A DNA stretch of 63,810 nucleotides from an uncultured Propionibacteriaceae bacterium. Lineage in GTDB: Bacteria; Actinomycetota; Actinomycetes; Propionibacteriales; Propionibacteriaceae. The translations under genes were made by a program, and so were the position numbers. Each line of letters starts with the position of its first letter. Position 1 is the first letter of the stretch. Location: positions 1-63,810 of the forward strand of contig CALCKT010000042.1 in assembly GCA_937965785.1 (NCBI GenBank). Direction: 5' to 3'. Shown here piece after piece: positions 54,597 through 63,696 of this stretch. The notes below the pieces were generated by a model. It saw nothing but the letters and a program-made list of their open reading frames with translations. It ran no database searches and was not told where the DNA came from.

Positions 54597-55706
54597 CTAG
54601 AGGACGATGCCAGGGTCGGCGAGTTCGGGTGGGATGGGGGCGACGAGTCCGGCGTTGACTAAGGCTTTTACCCTGGGGAGTTCCTCCAGGGGCCATTTGG
54701 TGGCGAACAGGAGGCCGAGATCGTCGGGGTGAGCCTTGAGGTGCTCCTCGACCATGCGGGAGCCGGTGAAGTAGACGTGGTCCTTGACGTTCGCCCCGGG
54801 CTCATGCGGGTTCTCCAGGCCGCGTTTGACGCGGACGGCCATGCTTACGGCGGTATCGATGTCGAGGTGTTCGGCAAGCGCGTTGACGACATCGACGATG
54901 CCGGTCCGCAGCGCGATGTCGACAGCGAGGACACGGGCGGCGTAGACGCGGTCGCGGGCGTTGAAGTTGACGCCGGCGCGGTTCTCGCGGCACACCGCGA
55001 AGCCCTCTTCGGTGCGCATGGCCGAGCCGACGGCGTAGCGGGCCACGGGGGTCCGCTGCCCCTCGGCGCGGTGGCGGCGTAGGACGTGGGTGCCGATCTC
55101 GTGTACGAGTAGTTGCTGGACGGCGCACGGGGCGAAGGTGGCGTCGGCGCGGACCTTGACGCGGTGCTTTCCGCCGAGGACGGACATGTCTGCGGCCATG
55201 TCCGGGTCGACGACTACCTCCCAGCCCTCGATCTCAAGCCGCTGCAAACAGGTGCGCATCGCCTCGGCAACGCTCTCCGCGTCGACCGTTTTTTCCTGCC
55301 CGGGGTCGGCGGGGCGTTGCAGGACCTCTTGTGCGGCGGCAACGTCGTCGGGCGTGATGCTGCCGTGCACCTTGGTCGTGTGGTCGGTGATGCGCTCGGC
55401 GGTGTGGTTCTTGGCCTCGGAGGAGACGTCGCGAGCCTCTTCGAGGACTGTCTGGAGCGCCCAGACCTCCTGTTCGTGCAGGTCAGCGGCCTTGAGGGCG
55501 GCCTCGCAGGCGGTGATGGCGTCGGGTACCTTGTCGAGGTCGGGATACTCGTACGTCCAGGTGGTGCGTGGAGCGTCGGTGGTGCCGGGCCGGCCTGCGC
55601 GAGCCCGCAGCTCGGCGCGGATGGCGGGCAGATCTACAGGGTTGCCCCAGGCCGTGGGGCGCACGACCTTTCCCAGGTGTTCGAAGGCCGTCAGCAAATC
55701 AGTCAT
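54597..55706 (-). CDS. DUF1704 (MATCAP-fold) HExxxH metallopeptidase
   Basis: 369 residues, cytosolic. A VHEIGTHVLRRH stretch gives the zinc motif HExxxH (H202, E203, H207), and RTEEGFAV (residues 231-238) matches the family's QEGLA-type motif that supplies the next zinc/catalytic glutamate. This pattern is that of DUF1704, the family of animal microtubule-associated tyrosine carboxypeptidases (MATCAP) and bacterial 'QEGLA-motif' proteins. The N-terminal 110 residues are helical, with no recognised domain. I start at the ATG at 55706, which overlaps the STAND NTPase stop by 4 bp (ATGA), so both are made from one mRNA in a fixed ratio. A peptidase controlled by a STAND switch is the obvious reading, not yet shown. 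Confidence 0.8.
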   Translation of the reverse strand: MTDLLTAFEHLGKVVRPTAWGNPVDLPAIRAELRARAGRPGTTDAPRTTWTYEYPDLDKVPDAITACEAALKAADLHEQEVWALQTVLEEARDVSSEAKNHTAERITDHTTKVHGSITPDDVAAAQEVLQRPADPGQEKTVDAESVAEAMRTCLQRLEIEGWEVVVDPDMAADMSVLGGKHRVKVRADATFAPCAVQQLLVHEIGTHVLRRHRAEGQRTPVARYAVGSAMRTEEGFAVCRENRAGVNFNARDRVYAARVLAVDIALRTGIVDVVNALAEHLDIDTAVSMAVRVKRGLENPHEPGANVKDHVYFTGSRMVEEHLKAHPDDLGLLFATKWPLEELPRVKALVNAGLVAPIPPELADPGIVL

Positions 55707-58348
55707 TTCGTTCCCTTCCGGGCTCGTGCGTCGTCGATTACGCGGTGGAAAAGCGTGATCCAGCGCTGTTTGATCGTCTCGCGTTCCCCGACCCATTGCG
55801 TATCCAAGCTCGGCAGTGGGGTATCGATGAGCCCGAGGTCGTGCAGGTGCTCCCAGAGGAAGTCGACGCGCGGAGGCCGGTCGTCGGGGATGCCAGTGGG
55901 GTTGTCGAGGACTTCGCGGACGTAGGTGTCGTCTCCTGTGGCGAGTAGCCGCAACCCTGCGACGACAAGGCGCGCGTTCCGTTCCTCCTTCAAGAAGGCC
56001 CCCTCGGGGTCGGTGACGCGGCCCAGCTCGTTCCAGCTCTCCGCGACCTTGTCATCGTCGAAGATGTCCCTCAACCCGCGCCACTGCCAGTAGTAACGTT
56101 GCCCGTCGCGGCGCTCGAGTTGCAGGGATTCGCGGTAGCTTTCCTCCAGCGCCTCGATGATCGAGTCGCGCTCGGCGGGGTCTGATGCACCAGCCCAGGC
56201 GCGGGTTTCGGCCAGCAAAGTGCGCTGCTGGGAGATGAAGTGTTCGGACTGCTTTCGCTCCCGAGATCGACAGATGCGCTCCTCCAGCATGGGGACCGCG
56301 ATATCGGGGAGCCCGAGGTTGTACATCAATCGTCCCATCGGAAGCCCAGCTGGTTCCCCGAGGGTAAGCCATTCGGTAATCCCCTCCCGGTACCGGCGCC
56401 CCGTGAGACACGTGACGACGATCTGGCTGGCATACACGTTGGCCGATTCTTCTTCCCAGAGTTGACGCAGCAGGTCAAGGGCCCACTGATAATCCGACTT
56501 GTCGCGCAACGCATACGCGAGCCACAGCCTCGCCGTCCGATTAACCGCGATCGTCGTGTCCCGCCGCAGGAACTCCCGCAACTCCGCCGCCCTGACCGAA
56601 GGTCCCTTGGCTAGTACGGCGCTCAGGTACGCGGTCTGCACTAGCAGCGAGTCTCCCCAGTCAATGGGCCCTAGCAAGCGCGCGATCCGCAGGCGCGACG
56701 GACCCTTGCCGAACTGGGAGATCACCCATCGCGGTTCCAAACCGGCCCGGACCGCGAGGCGATACCCGGCGGCATGCACCACCATGTGACGCTCGTGGTC
56801 GTGCGCCGCCCACGCGTCGTTCAGCTCCTGCTCCAGGTGGTCGAGGCCGCGCTGAGCGGCGGCAGTGCGGTCCACCTCGCTCCAGGCGTAGCGGGCCAAG
56901 GTGCCGGCCTGGTTGACGATGCGGCGCACCTCGTCGTGGAGGTGGTATTGGAAGTGCTCCTTGTCGCGGACCACTTGGACGAGGGGGTTGGTGAGGAAAC
57001 GTTGGGCGGTGCCGACCCCGACGCCGGTCATGGCGGCGAGCAGGGGAGCGTCGAACTGGGCGACGAGGGCCGCGGCCTGGAGGAGGTCGGCTTTATCCTC
57101 GGGGTAGCGCTCCAGGAGCCGGCCGACCACCCGGTCGATCTTGCCCTCGAGATCCTCTTCGACGAGCAGGCAACCCGGGTTCTCGGCGGCTAGCTCCCTG
57201 GCGAGGGTGACGATCGCGTCGATGTGGATCGGCCAGCGTGCCTCGGTCGCGAGCCTCCGGCACAGCCCATCGTCCAGCCGTGCGTCGATCGTGGCGAGGT
57301 AGGACTGGAGGAGATCGAAGGCGTCGGCGAAGGAGAGCTCTCCGATGTTGTGCTGGCGCGGTTCGAGATCCCCGAGGGCGGTTCGGGTCAGCGACGGCCA
57401 GGTGCCGGCGCCACCGTGGGTTAGGCCTTTGAAGGTGGTGGCCCAGTCGACGCGCTCGCGGCCGGTGATCACGAACAGGCAGAACGGCAGACCGCCGACC
57501 ACCGCGTTGACCATTTGTTCTCGCTCCGGATGCCGCTCGTCTTCAATGACCTCGAACGTGTCAATGAAGACGACTGGCAGCGGTCGGTCTTCCGGTTCGA
57601 GCTGCTCCAGGTCGTCGGACAGCAGCCACCCGACCCAGCCGGCGGCCTCACGGAGCTTGATCGAGTCGGCTTCGCCGGTGGTGATGACGCCCACGGCCTG
57701 TGTGATGCGGCGCCTGGCGTCGTGGACGGGGGCGCCCTCGGCCTTGAGGAGTTTGAGGAGTCGTTGGTCGTAGCGCATCTCGGCCCGTTCGGGCGGGGAC
57801 CAGTCGGGAAACAGTTCCGCGATCAAGGATTCAGCGATCCGCATCACGTCGGTCAGCGGCTCGGCCCCCTCAGGATGGAACTTGACCGCCATCGCGACGA
57901 TGCCGGCGTCGAAGCGTGGGGTGCGGTAGCCGGCGTCGGCGAGGGCGCGGCGAAGCCGCAGGTAGAACACGACGGGGTTGGTCTGGGATTCCTCGTCGCG
58001 CAGATCCCATCGGGCAGTGACGACGCCGGGCACGGTCGGTGGCGGTCCCCACTCGGGACATCCCTCGGGGCAGGTCCGCCCACCGCGTGGTCCGGTGTGC
58101 GAGCACACCTCACGCCCGGAAAGCCAGCCCTCGAGCTTCTTCGACAGCGTCGACTTCCCCACCCCGGCGAAACCGTAGAACACGAGCAGGTTGTTCATGA
58201 CCCGGCCGTCTATGACGTCGGAGTCGATAGCGTGCCGATGGACCTCGAGGCTGAGACGCAGCGCCTCCGACTCCACCACCCGGTCAGCGAACCGGGAGGT
58301 CGCAGACCCACCTCCGACGGCGACCGGCAACCGATCCGTAACAGCCAT
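55703..58348 (-). CDS. STAND-type NTPase with C-terminal TPR-like region (copy 1)
   Basis: 881 residues. Walker A GFAGVGKST is at 59-67. A short Cys/His insert follows (C82-x-H84, C93, C97), then Walker B-like PLPVVFIDTFE near 255 and LFVITGRERV, a sensor of STAND proteins. A winged-helix-like part (FQYHLHDEVRRIV) precedes helical repeats from about residue 540 (LWLAYALRDKSDYQWALDLLRQLW). This is the layout of a signal-gated switch that oligomerises upon sensing. AAGGAG precedes the ATG, and a small ORF stops 9 nt upstream. Paralogous along its full length to the gene at 60847-63522. Confidence 0.87.
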   Translation of the reverse strand: MAVTDRLPVAVGGGSATSRFADRVVESEALRLSLEVHRHAIDSDVIDGRVMNNLLVFYGFAGVGKSTLSKKLEGWLSGREVCSHTGPRGGRTCPEGCPEWGPPPTVPGVVTARWDLRDEESQTNPVVFYLRLRRALADAGYRTPRFDAGIVAMAVKFHPEGAEPLTDVMRIAESLIAELFPDWSPPERAEMRYDQRLLKLLKAEGAPVHDARRRITQAVGVITTGEADSIKLREAAGWVGWLLSDDLEQLEPEDRPLPVVFIDTFEVIEDERHPEREQMVNAVVGGLPFCLFVITGRERVDWATTFKGLTHGGAGTWPSLTRTALGDLEPRQHNIGELSFADAFDLLQSYLATIDARLDDGLCRRLATEARWPIHIDAIVTLARELAAENPGCLLVEEDLEGKIDRVVGRLLERYPEDKADLLQAAALVAQFDAPLLAAMTGVGVGTAQRFLTNPLVQVVRDKEHFQYHLHDEVRRIVNQAGTLARYAWSEVDRTAAAQRGLDHLEQELNDAWAAHDHERHMVVHAAGYRLAVRAGLEPRWVISQFGKGPSRLRIARLLGPIDWGDSLLVQTAYLSAVLAKGPSVRAAELREFLRRDTTIAVNRTARLWLAYALRDKSDYQWALDLLRQLWEEESANVYASQIVVTCLTGRRYREGITEWLTLGEPAGLPMGRLMYNLGLPDIAVPMLEERICRSRERKQSEHFISQQRTLLAETRAWAGASDPAERDSIIEALEESYRESLQLERRDGQRYYWQWRGLRDIFDDDKVAESWNELGRVTDPEGAFLKEERNARLVVAGLRLLATGDDTYVREVLDNPTGIPDDRPPRVDFLWEHLHDLGLIDTPLPSLDTQWVGERETIKQRWITLFHRVIDDARARKGTK

Positions 58349-58357
58349 CGCAACTCC

Positions 58358-58480
58358 TTATCCACGACACAGCAAGCGCAACGTTCCTTCGCTCGTTACT
58401 TGACGGACGATGGCGTAGGTCACAGGTCGGCACTCGCAGGTTGCAGTGCCGACCGTAGCGGCCCGGTCAGGCACACCCAT
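58358..58480 (-). CDS. small ORF coupled to STAND copy 1
   Basis: A 40-residue frame (ATG at 58480, or a GTG at 58474 that is better placed after GGAG) ending in VTYAIVRQVTSEGTL...RG. Its stop lies exactly 9 nt before the STAND start codon, and the STAND ribosome-binding site overlaps its stop. The equivalent position before STAND copy 2 holds a similar small ORF sharing (V/F)T-x-x-(I/L)VRQ. It slightly overlaps the end of the membrane-protein gene? No: that gene stops at 58494, 14 bp before it. Confidence 0.45.
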   Translation of the reverse strand: MGVPDRAATVGTATCECRPVTYAIVRQVTSEGTLRLLCRG

Positions 58481-58493
58481 GACTCCAGCCGGC

Positions 58494-60770
58494 TCATTCC
58501 TCCACGTGCTGGCGGAACGGCTGGAGCAGGTCACGCAACTCGTCGCCCTCCCGCAGCCCCGCCTCCTCAAGGTAACCAATCTCGTTTTCGACGCTCAACG
58601 CCAATTCTTGGCGATGTGTCCTGTCGCGAATAGCGGACAATCGGGAAATGGCATCGCGGACCCAAAACCCGGCTTGTTCCGGTCGCCCTGCCGCCGAAAG
58701 TGTGGATGCCATCAACAGACGCGAGTTGATGCTTCTGCTTTTTTGCTCGAGCAAGTCGAAAAGCTCCACACATCGTTGAATCGCCTTCAGGGCATCCTCC
58801 ATGCGCCTCGTGACGCGGTACGACCTCCACAACAACAACTGGGATTCACTCTCGAGCCAACTGTTTCCAATGATAACAGATAGGTCAAGGGCTTCCTTGG
58901 CGAGCTCCTCGGCTTTCGGGTGCGAATCGTTGGCACAGCAAGCACGTGCCCCAGTCAACAAGGCCTTGATCTCAGCATCACGTTTTTCCGCCAGTGCCGC
59001 AAACTCAGATGCTCGCCGAGCGCGCTTAACGATTTGATCGATTTTTCTTTCGCTAATTGCAATATGCAGAAACACTAGTTCAGCACGGTGTGAAATCTCG
59101 GGTGGTTTCACCCTCGTCATGGGCAATGATACGACTTTGGTACATGACTTAGCTAGATCCAGTGCGCGGCCTGCATCCTTACGGGCGCCATGCTTGTCCC
59201 CTCGCTTCGCGAAGGCGTGAGCTCGGACCGCGTGGACGAAGGCGCAAAGTCCCGGGTGCTCCTCCTCGTTTGCTTCGCCCAGGACATGATCGCAGGCGCT
59301 CATCGGGTCATCACCACTTTTGCCGTGCCAACTTGTGATGATCTTCAGCAGGCTCTGGTGGAGTTCTGCCAGCATGGGTGCAGGCAGTCCCTCCGTCAGC
59401 AAGGGGTCAAAGGAATCGTGAGCGTCCTGCCTAGGGGTCAAAAATGATTTCTCGTACCCAAAGCTGGCCATCCGGAGTGCGCGCAGCGGATCGACCCCCT
59501 TGAGGGCCGGATCGGTCAGATAATCCGCGAAAGTCTTCTGGCTATTTAGCGCCGACGCGTCCCAGCCTCCAGAAAGTTCGATATCGAAAAGGGAGCACAT
59601 GCCCGCGTAGGCTTCCCAATCGCGGCCATCGGAAATGTAGTGAGTAAGGTTGCCGTCGTTGTCCACGCGAACCCCAACCCGGGATGAGACGGGTTTGCCG
59701 TCGAGTTTTGAACCGCTGGACGATAGCAGCTCCACGACCTGCGCATAGCGTGCCAAGGCGCGTTTCCCATTCGGATCCGGAGGTAGGACCACGAGACATT
59801 TACCCAGGACACGCCACGCTCGCAGTCGCTCCAACTCCCACCGCAGGCCGTCGGATGCTCCAGCGATAACAACGATTGCGCGACACCTCAAGGCCGTGCG
59901 GCGAATAGCATCCTGCCACTGATCGTCCGCCCAGTACGTGCGGGCCGCCCCAAGCTCGGGTAGCGTTTCACCAGGTCGCCCAATCGCCACCAGATTCCCC
60001 AGTTTCCCACAGCTGTATGCGATCACCTCTTCGAACCGGATGTCGGCCCAAGGCACTGGAGGCGAGAGCATCGGAGCCACACCGCTTGCTGCCCGAATCG
60101 ACATGTCATCATCCGAGAATGATCGCAGTAACAGCACCGTTGAATCGTCAGCATCCAGGGCAAAGGAGGGGTGTGACCGCTTTCCAGCCCGTCTCATGAA
60201 GTGCTTCACCGGAAGTGAGCTTAGGTGCATTATCACTACCCCCCACGTCATCGCAATCAAAGAGTCTCGCGAGTAGACATCCCCCATCATGGAGGCCCCT
60301 GAGAACATGAGATAGAGGGATAGAAACACACCTATAATTCGGCAGATGACAGCGGCAACCCACCACACCAGTTGCCGCGGCGCCCACTCAGTCATGTGCT
60401 CCGCCTCGCCAGATACCAGCTTTCCAAGATTCGGAAAGGCGCCCCGTAGACCCAGCGCGAGCCCCCCAGCGGCAGCCACAATCACGGGAGGGACGCCGAA
60501 AACAACCAGTGCCCCCATCACGATGTAGCCGCTTCCATAGATCCCATACTGCAGACGAAAAAACATGCTCGTCGCGATACGTGTCATAGCTACCGGTCGA
60601 ACATCCTCTCCGGCACCATGAACTTGACGGAGGGTTTCGAAAGATGCGTCAACGCCGACTAGTCGGCGGACCACGGAGGCGGCGAGATGTTCGCGCGTGC
60701 CACGATCGCTCAGCAGACATATCAGCCAGTCGCCGGCGAGCAGCGAAGCCAGAATTATCCACCCAAGCAT
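58494..60770 (-). CDS. membrane protein with TIR-like domain and C-terminal TPR repeats
   Basis: 758 residues. Four hydrophobic segments lie in the first 195 residues (about 3-22, 78-108, 132-158 and 170-190). Next comes a cytosolic TIR-like domain (about 205-345) with the family pattern VLLLRSFSDDD, FEEVIAY, LVAIGRPGETLPELGAARTYW, DDQWQDAI and a GLRWELERL end. The C-terminal 300 residues are helical TPR-like repeats. Base composition is visibly poorer in GC than its neighbours. AGGAGG precedes the ATG. It lies between the two STAND paralogues (76 bp after copy 2, 145 bp before copy 1). A membrane-tethered sensor or effector is inferred; catalytic TIR residues cannot be asserted. Confidence 0.78.
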   Translation of the reverse strand: MLGWIILASLLAGDWLICLLSDRGTREHLAASVVRRLVGVDASFETLRQVHGAGEDVRPVAMTRIATSMFFRLQYGIYGSGYIVMGALVVFGVPPVIVAAAGGLALGLRGAFPNLGKLVSGEAEHMTEWAPRQLVWWVAAVICRIIGVFLSLYLMFSGASMMGDVYSRDSLIAMTWGVVIMHLSSLPVKHFMRRAGKRSHPSFALDADDSTVLLLRSFSDDDMSIRAASGVAPMLSPPVPWADIRFEEVIAYSCGKLGNLVAIGRPGETLPELGAARTYWADDQWQDAIRRTALRCRAIVVIAGASDGLRWELERLRAWRVLGKCLVVLPPDPNGKRALARYAQVVELLSSSGSKLDGKPVSSRVGVRVDNDGNLTHYISDGRDWEAYAGMCSLFDIELSGGWDASALNSQKTFADYLTDPALKGVDPLRALRMASFGYEKSFLTPRQDAHDSFDPLLTEGLPAPMLAELHQSLLKIITSWHGKSGDDPMSACDHVLGEANEEEHPGLCAFVHAVRAHAFAKRGDKHGARKDAGRALDLAKSCTKVVSLPMTRVKPPEISHRAELVFLHIAISERKIDQIVKRARRASEFAALAEKRDAEIKALLTGARACCANDSHPKAEELAKEALDLSVIIGNSWLESESQLLLWRSYRVTRRMEDALKAIQRCVELFDLLEQKSRSINSRLLMASTLSAAGRPEQAGFWVRDAISRLSAIRDRTHRQELALSVENEIGYLEEAGLREGDELRDLLQPFRQHVEE

Positions 60771-60846
60771 GCGTTCCTCCTAATCTTCGAGACATTGGCA
60801 CCCGCGGCGCCTGGTGCGAATTTGGCCATCGACGCGTTGGCATTCA

Positions 60847-63522
60847 CTAGTGATTGACAGAGGGGTCTGGGCCTGTACACTTTACGATTTGGCGCGCCTC
60901 GTCAATTATCCTTTGGAAGATCGCGATCCAGCGCTCCTTGATGGCCTGTCGGTCGCCGATCCACTGGGTTGGCCGGATCGTCAGCCGATGCGTCACCAGT
61001 CCGAGGTCGTGCAGATGCTCCCACAAGAACTCGGCCGGCACCCGGACTGGGGTGGCCTGCACCTCATCGTCGTTGACCACCAGGTCTGCGTACGCCGCGT
61101 CACCGGTGGCGAGGAGCCTCGCCCCCGAGACCAGAAGCAGGGCGTCGTTCACTGAGTTCGGTCGAGTCCCGAGGCTGGTGCGGATCATGTCGAGTTCGCG
61201 CCAGCACTCTGCGACGGTGTCATCGTCGAAGAGCCCTGCGAGGGCTCGCCACATCCAGTAGTGCCGTCTACCGTCTTTCCGGTCGAGTAGGAGGGCCTCG
61301 CGGTAGCACGCTTCAAGTTCACTCTGGGTGACGGTGCCCGCCCATCCCTTGGCGTCGACGACGGCGGTCTGCAGTTCGGTGATCCATCGTCGCGATCGCC
61401 GTTGGGCGATCGCTCCATCGCGTCGTGCCTCGGCCATCTGGACCGCGTACTGCGGCCAGCCAACGTCTCGCAATAATCGCCCCATGACCTGTCCGGCCGG
61501 TTCGCCGAGCGTGAGGAACTCCGTCACGGCATCGCTGAACCTGCGCCCCAGCAAGCAAGTTACCACCCGCTGCGCTGCGTATGTCCGTTTTGGTTGTTCA
61601 TCCCACAGCTCCCGGATGAGCCGCATTGCCGCATCGAAGTCGCCGGCGTCTCGTAGGGCGTAAGCAAGCCACAACCGACCCGATTGCTTCAGCCCTGCCG
61701 ACCGGTACATCGGGATGTACTTTCGAAGTGCAGGGATCCGCTTGACAGCGGGCATGGTGGTCAGTGAGTTGAAGTGGGCGGTCTGGACCAGTTCGCCAGG
61801 TCCCCAATCAATGCCGCCGAGCAGCTGCCGGACTCGCACCCGCGATGGGCTACGCACGAACTCCTTTAGCACCCACTCGGGTTCCAATCCGACGAGGAGC
61901 GCGAGTCGGTAGCCGGTCGTGTGGACGACGATCCGACGCTCGGAGTCGTCCTCATCCCGGGCCCTCACCAGTTCCTGTTCCAGGTAGTCCAAGCCGAGCT
62001 TGGCGGCGGCGCGCCGGTCTTCGGCGCTCCAGGCGTTCTGGACGCTGTCGGCCGCCTCAAGGACGATACGGCGGACCTCGTCGTGGAGGTGGTACTGGAA
62101 GAATTCCTTGTCACGGATCCTCTGAATCAGCGGGTTGTCGAGGAAGCGCTCGGCCACGGACACGGTCTCGCCTGCCATGCGTGCCAGGAGCGGGCCGTCG
62201 AACTGCGCCGCCAGAGCTGCTGCTTGGAGCAGACGGGCTTCGACCGGCGGGTATGTCGCGATCAACGTGTCGAGGACGTGTTCGAGGGCGCCGCCGAGGT
62301 CATCGTCGGTGAGGACGCGGCCGCGATCATCCCTCATGAGGTTGCTCGCCAAGGTGACGATGGCGTCGATATGGATGGGGAGCTGGGCCGACTCGGCCAG
62401 CCGATCGCAGAGACCGTCGGCCAGGGACACGCCTACCTCCCGGAGCCGGTCTTCCAGGAGCATTCGCGCGTCGTCGGGGTGAAGCGTCCCGATGCTGTGC
62501 TGGCGCGGTTCGGGCTCGTCATCCCTGGTTCGAGCCAGGGACGGCCAGGTGTCGGGCCCCGAGTATCCGAGGTTGACTCGGCGCTGATCCCAGGGCACGC
62601 GACGGCGCCCGGTGATCACAAAAAGGCAGTACGGCAGGGCGCCGACGACCGCGTTGACAACACGCTCATCGCTGGCCCTTGCAGGATCGAGGAGGTCCTC
62701 GAACGTGTCGATGAACACGACGGCGATTGGGCGCTCCGATGGAGGCAGGGTTTGCAGGTCCTTGCTCAGGAGCCACCCCAGCCAGGCCGCGACTTCACAC
62801 AGGGCCGCAGATTCGGTGCCCCCGGTCTGGATCGCCGCGACGGCTCGCGCGAGGTCGTCCCGTGCGTCGTTACCGGCGGATGTGGGTTGGGCTATGAGTT
62901 GCAGCAGCCTGTGTTCCAAAGCGATATCGTCGTTCGCGGCGGGTGCCCGGCCCGGAAACAGGGCGGTTAGTCGTTCGTTCGCGATGGTGACCAGGTCGCG
63001 CAGCGGGCCGTCGGGATCGAGGCTCGCGTTGGGCCGGAACTTCGTTGCCATGGCTACGACGCCGACATCGAACCGCGGGGTGGCGACCCCGATTGCAGCC
63101 AACGACCTGCGTAATTGCAGGTAGAAGGGGACCGGGTTGGTGAGCGATTCTACCGCTCGCAGGTTCCAACGCACTGTGGCCAGGGGTCCTAGGTCGGTCG
63201 GAGCCGGACCCCATTGCGGACACCCTTCCGGGCAGGTACGGTCACGCCAGCCGTCAACTTCTGATGTGAGGTGAGCACACACGTCTCGGCCGTCAACCCA
63301 TTCCTCCAGCTTGAACGACAACATCGACTTCCCAACTCCCGCGAACCCGAAGAACACGAGGACGTTGTTCATCACCTGGCCGTCGATGGCGTCGCGATCA
63401 ATGGCGGAGCGTTGCACCACCAGACTCGCGCGCAGAGCCTCTGATTCCGGGACACGATCCGCGAACCGCGAACTGGTCGAGAGCGCCGCTGGGAGTCGCG
63501 GCATTCGATCCGGTACGGCCAT
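60847..63522 (-). CDS. STAND-type NTPase with C-terminal TPR-like region (copy 2)
   Basis: 891 residues, alignable to copy 1 from end to end: Walker A GFAGVGKSM at the same positions 59-67, the Cys/His insert C82-x-H84...C97-x3-C101, Walker B-like PIAVVFIDTFED, LFVITGRRRV, FFQYHLHDEVRRIVLEA and C-terminal LWLAYALRDAGDFDAAMRLIRELW. Identity looks moderate (clearly old duplication rather than recent). GAGGAGC precedes the ATG. It is the first large gene of the island operon in transcription order, behind a coupled small ORF. Confidence 0.87.
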   Translation of the reverse strand: MAVPDRMPRLPAALSTSSRFADRVPESEALRASLVVQRSAIDRDAIDGQVMNNVLVFFGFAGVGKSMLSFKLEEWVDGRDVCAHLTSEVDGWRDRTCPEGCPQWGPAPTDLGPLATVRWNLRAVESLTNPVPFYLQLRRSLAAIGVATPRFDVGVVAMATKFRPNASLDPDGPLRDLVTIANERLTALFPGRAPAANDDIALEHRLLQLIAQPTSAGNDARDDLARAVAAIQTGGTESAALCEVAAWLGWLLSKDLQTLPPSERPIAVVFIDTFEDLLDPARASDERVVNAVVGALPYCLFVITGRRRVPWDQRRVNLGYSGPDTWPSLARTRDDEPEPRQHSIGTLHPDDARMLLEDRLREVGVSLADGLCDRLAESAQLPIHIDAIVTLASNLMRDDRGRVLTDDDLGGALEHVLDTLIATYPPVEARLLQAAALAAQFDGPLLARMAGETVSVAERFLDNPLIQRIRDKEFFQYHLHDEVRRIVLEAADSVQNAWSAEDRRAAAKLGLDYLEQELVRARDEDDSERRIVVHTTGYRLALLVGLEPEWVLKEFVRSPSRVRVRQLLGGIDWGPGELVQTAHFNSLTTMPAVKRIPALRKYIPMYRSAGLKQSGRLWLAYALRDAGDFDAAMRLIRELWDEQPKRTYAAQRVVTCLLGRRFSDAVTEFLTLGEPAGQVMGRLLRDVGWPQYAVQMAEARRDGAIAQRRSRRWITELQTAVVDAKGWAGTVTQSELEACYREALLLDRKDGRRHYWMWRALAGLFDDDTVAECWRELDMIRTSLGTRPNSVNDALLLVSGARLLATGDAAYADLVVNDDEVQATPVRVPAEFLWEHLHDLGLVTHRLTIRPTQWIGDRQAIKERWIAIFQRIIDEARQIVKCTGPDPSVNH

Positions 63523-63531
63523 GCTTGCTCC

Positions 63532-63627
63532 TCACGCGACAAGGGTGCGCTCTGCCTGGCGCCTCACGAGATTCTGACGGACGAGATCGCAGGTAAAGCG
63601 CGTGAGCCATGTCCTCTCCGTCGGCAT
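63532..63627 (-). CDS. small ORF coupled to STAND copy 2
   Basis: A 31-residue frame (ATG at 63627) containing FTCDLVRQNLVRRQAERTL. Its TGA stop overlaps the ribosome-binding site of STAND copy 2 and lies exactly 9 nt before that start codon, the same spacing as the small ORF before copy 1. The shared peptide pattern and spacing argue that both are translated; the product is too small to classify. Confidence 0.45.
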   Translation of the reverse strand: MPTERTWLTRFTCDLVRQNLVRRQAERTLVA

Positions 63628-63696
63628 GCACGGTGCATGGAGTGTCGCCTTGCGTCCTCCGGTGCCTCACAATCGCCGAGGCGACGTGGAAGATGG

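Noticed and set aside
63523..63540. TTGTCG upstream of STAND copy 2 as a damage promoter
   Set aside because: No TAnnnT at the required distance; the word lies within the small ORF and ribosome-binding site.
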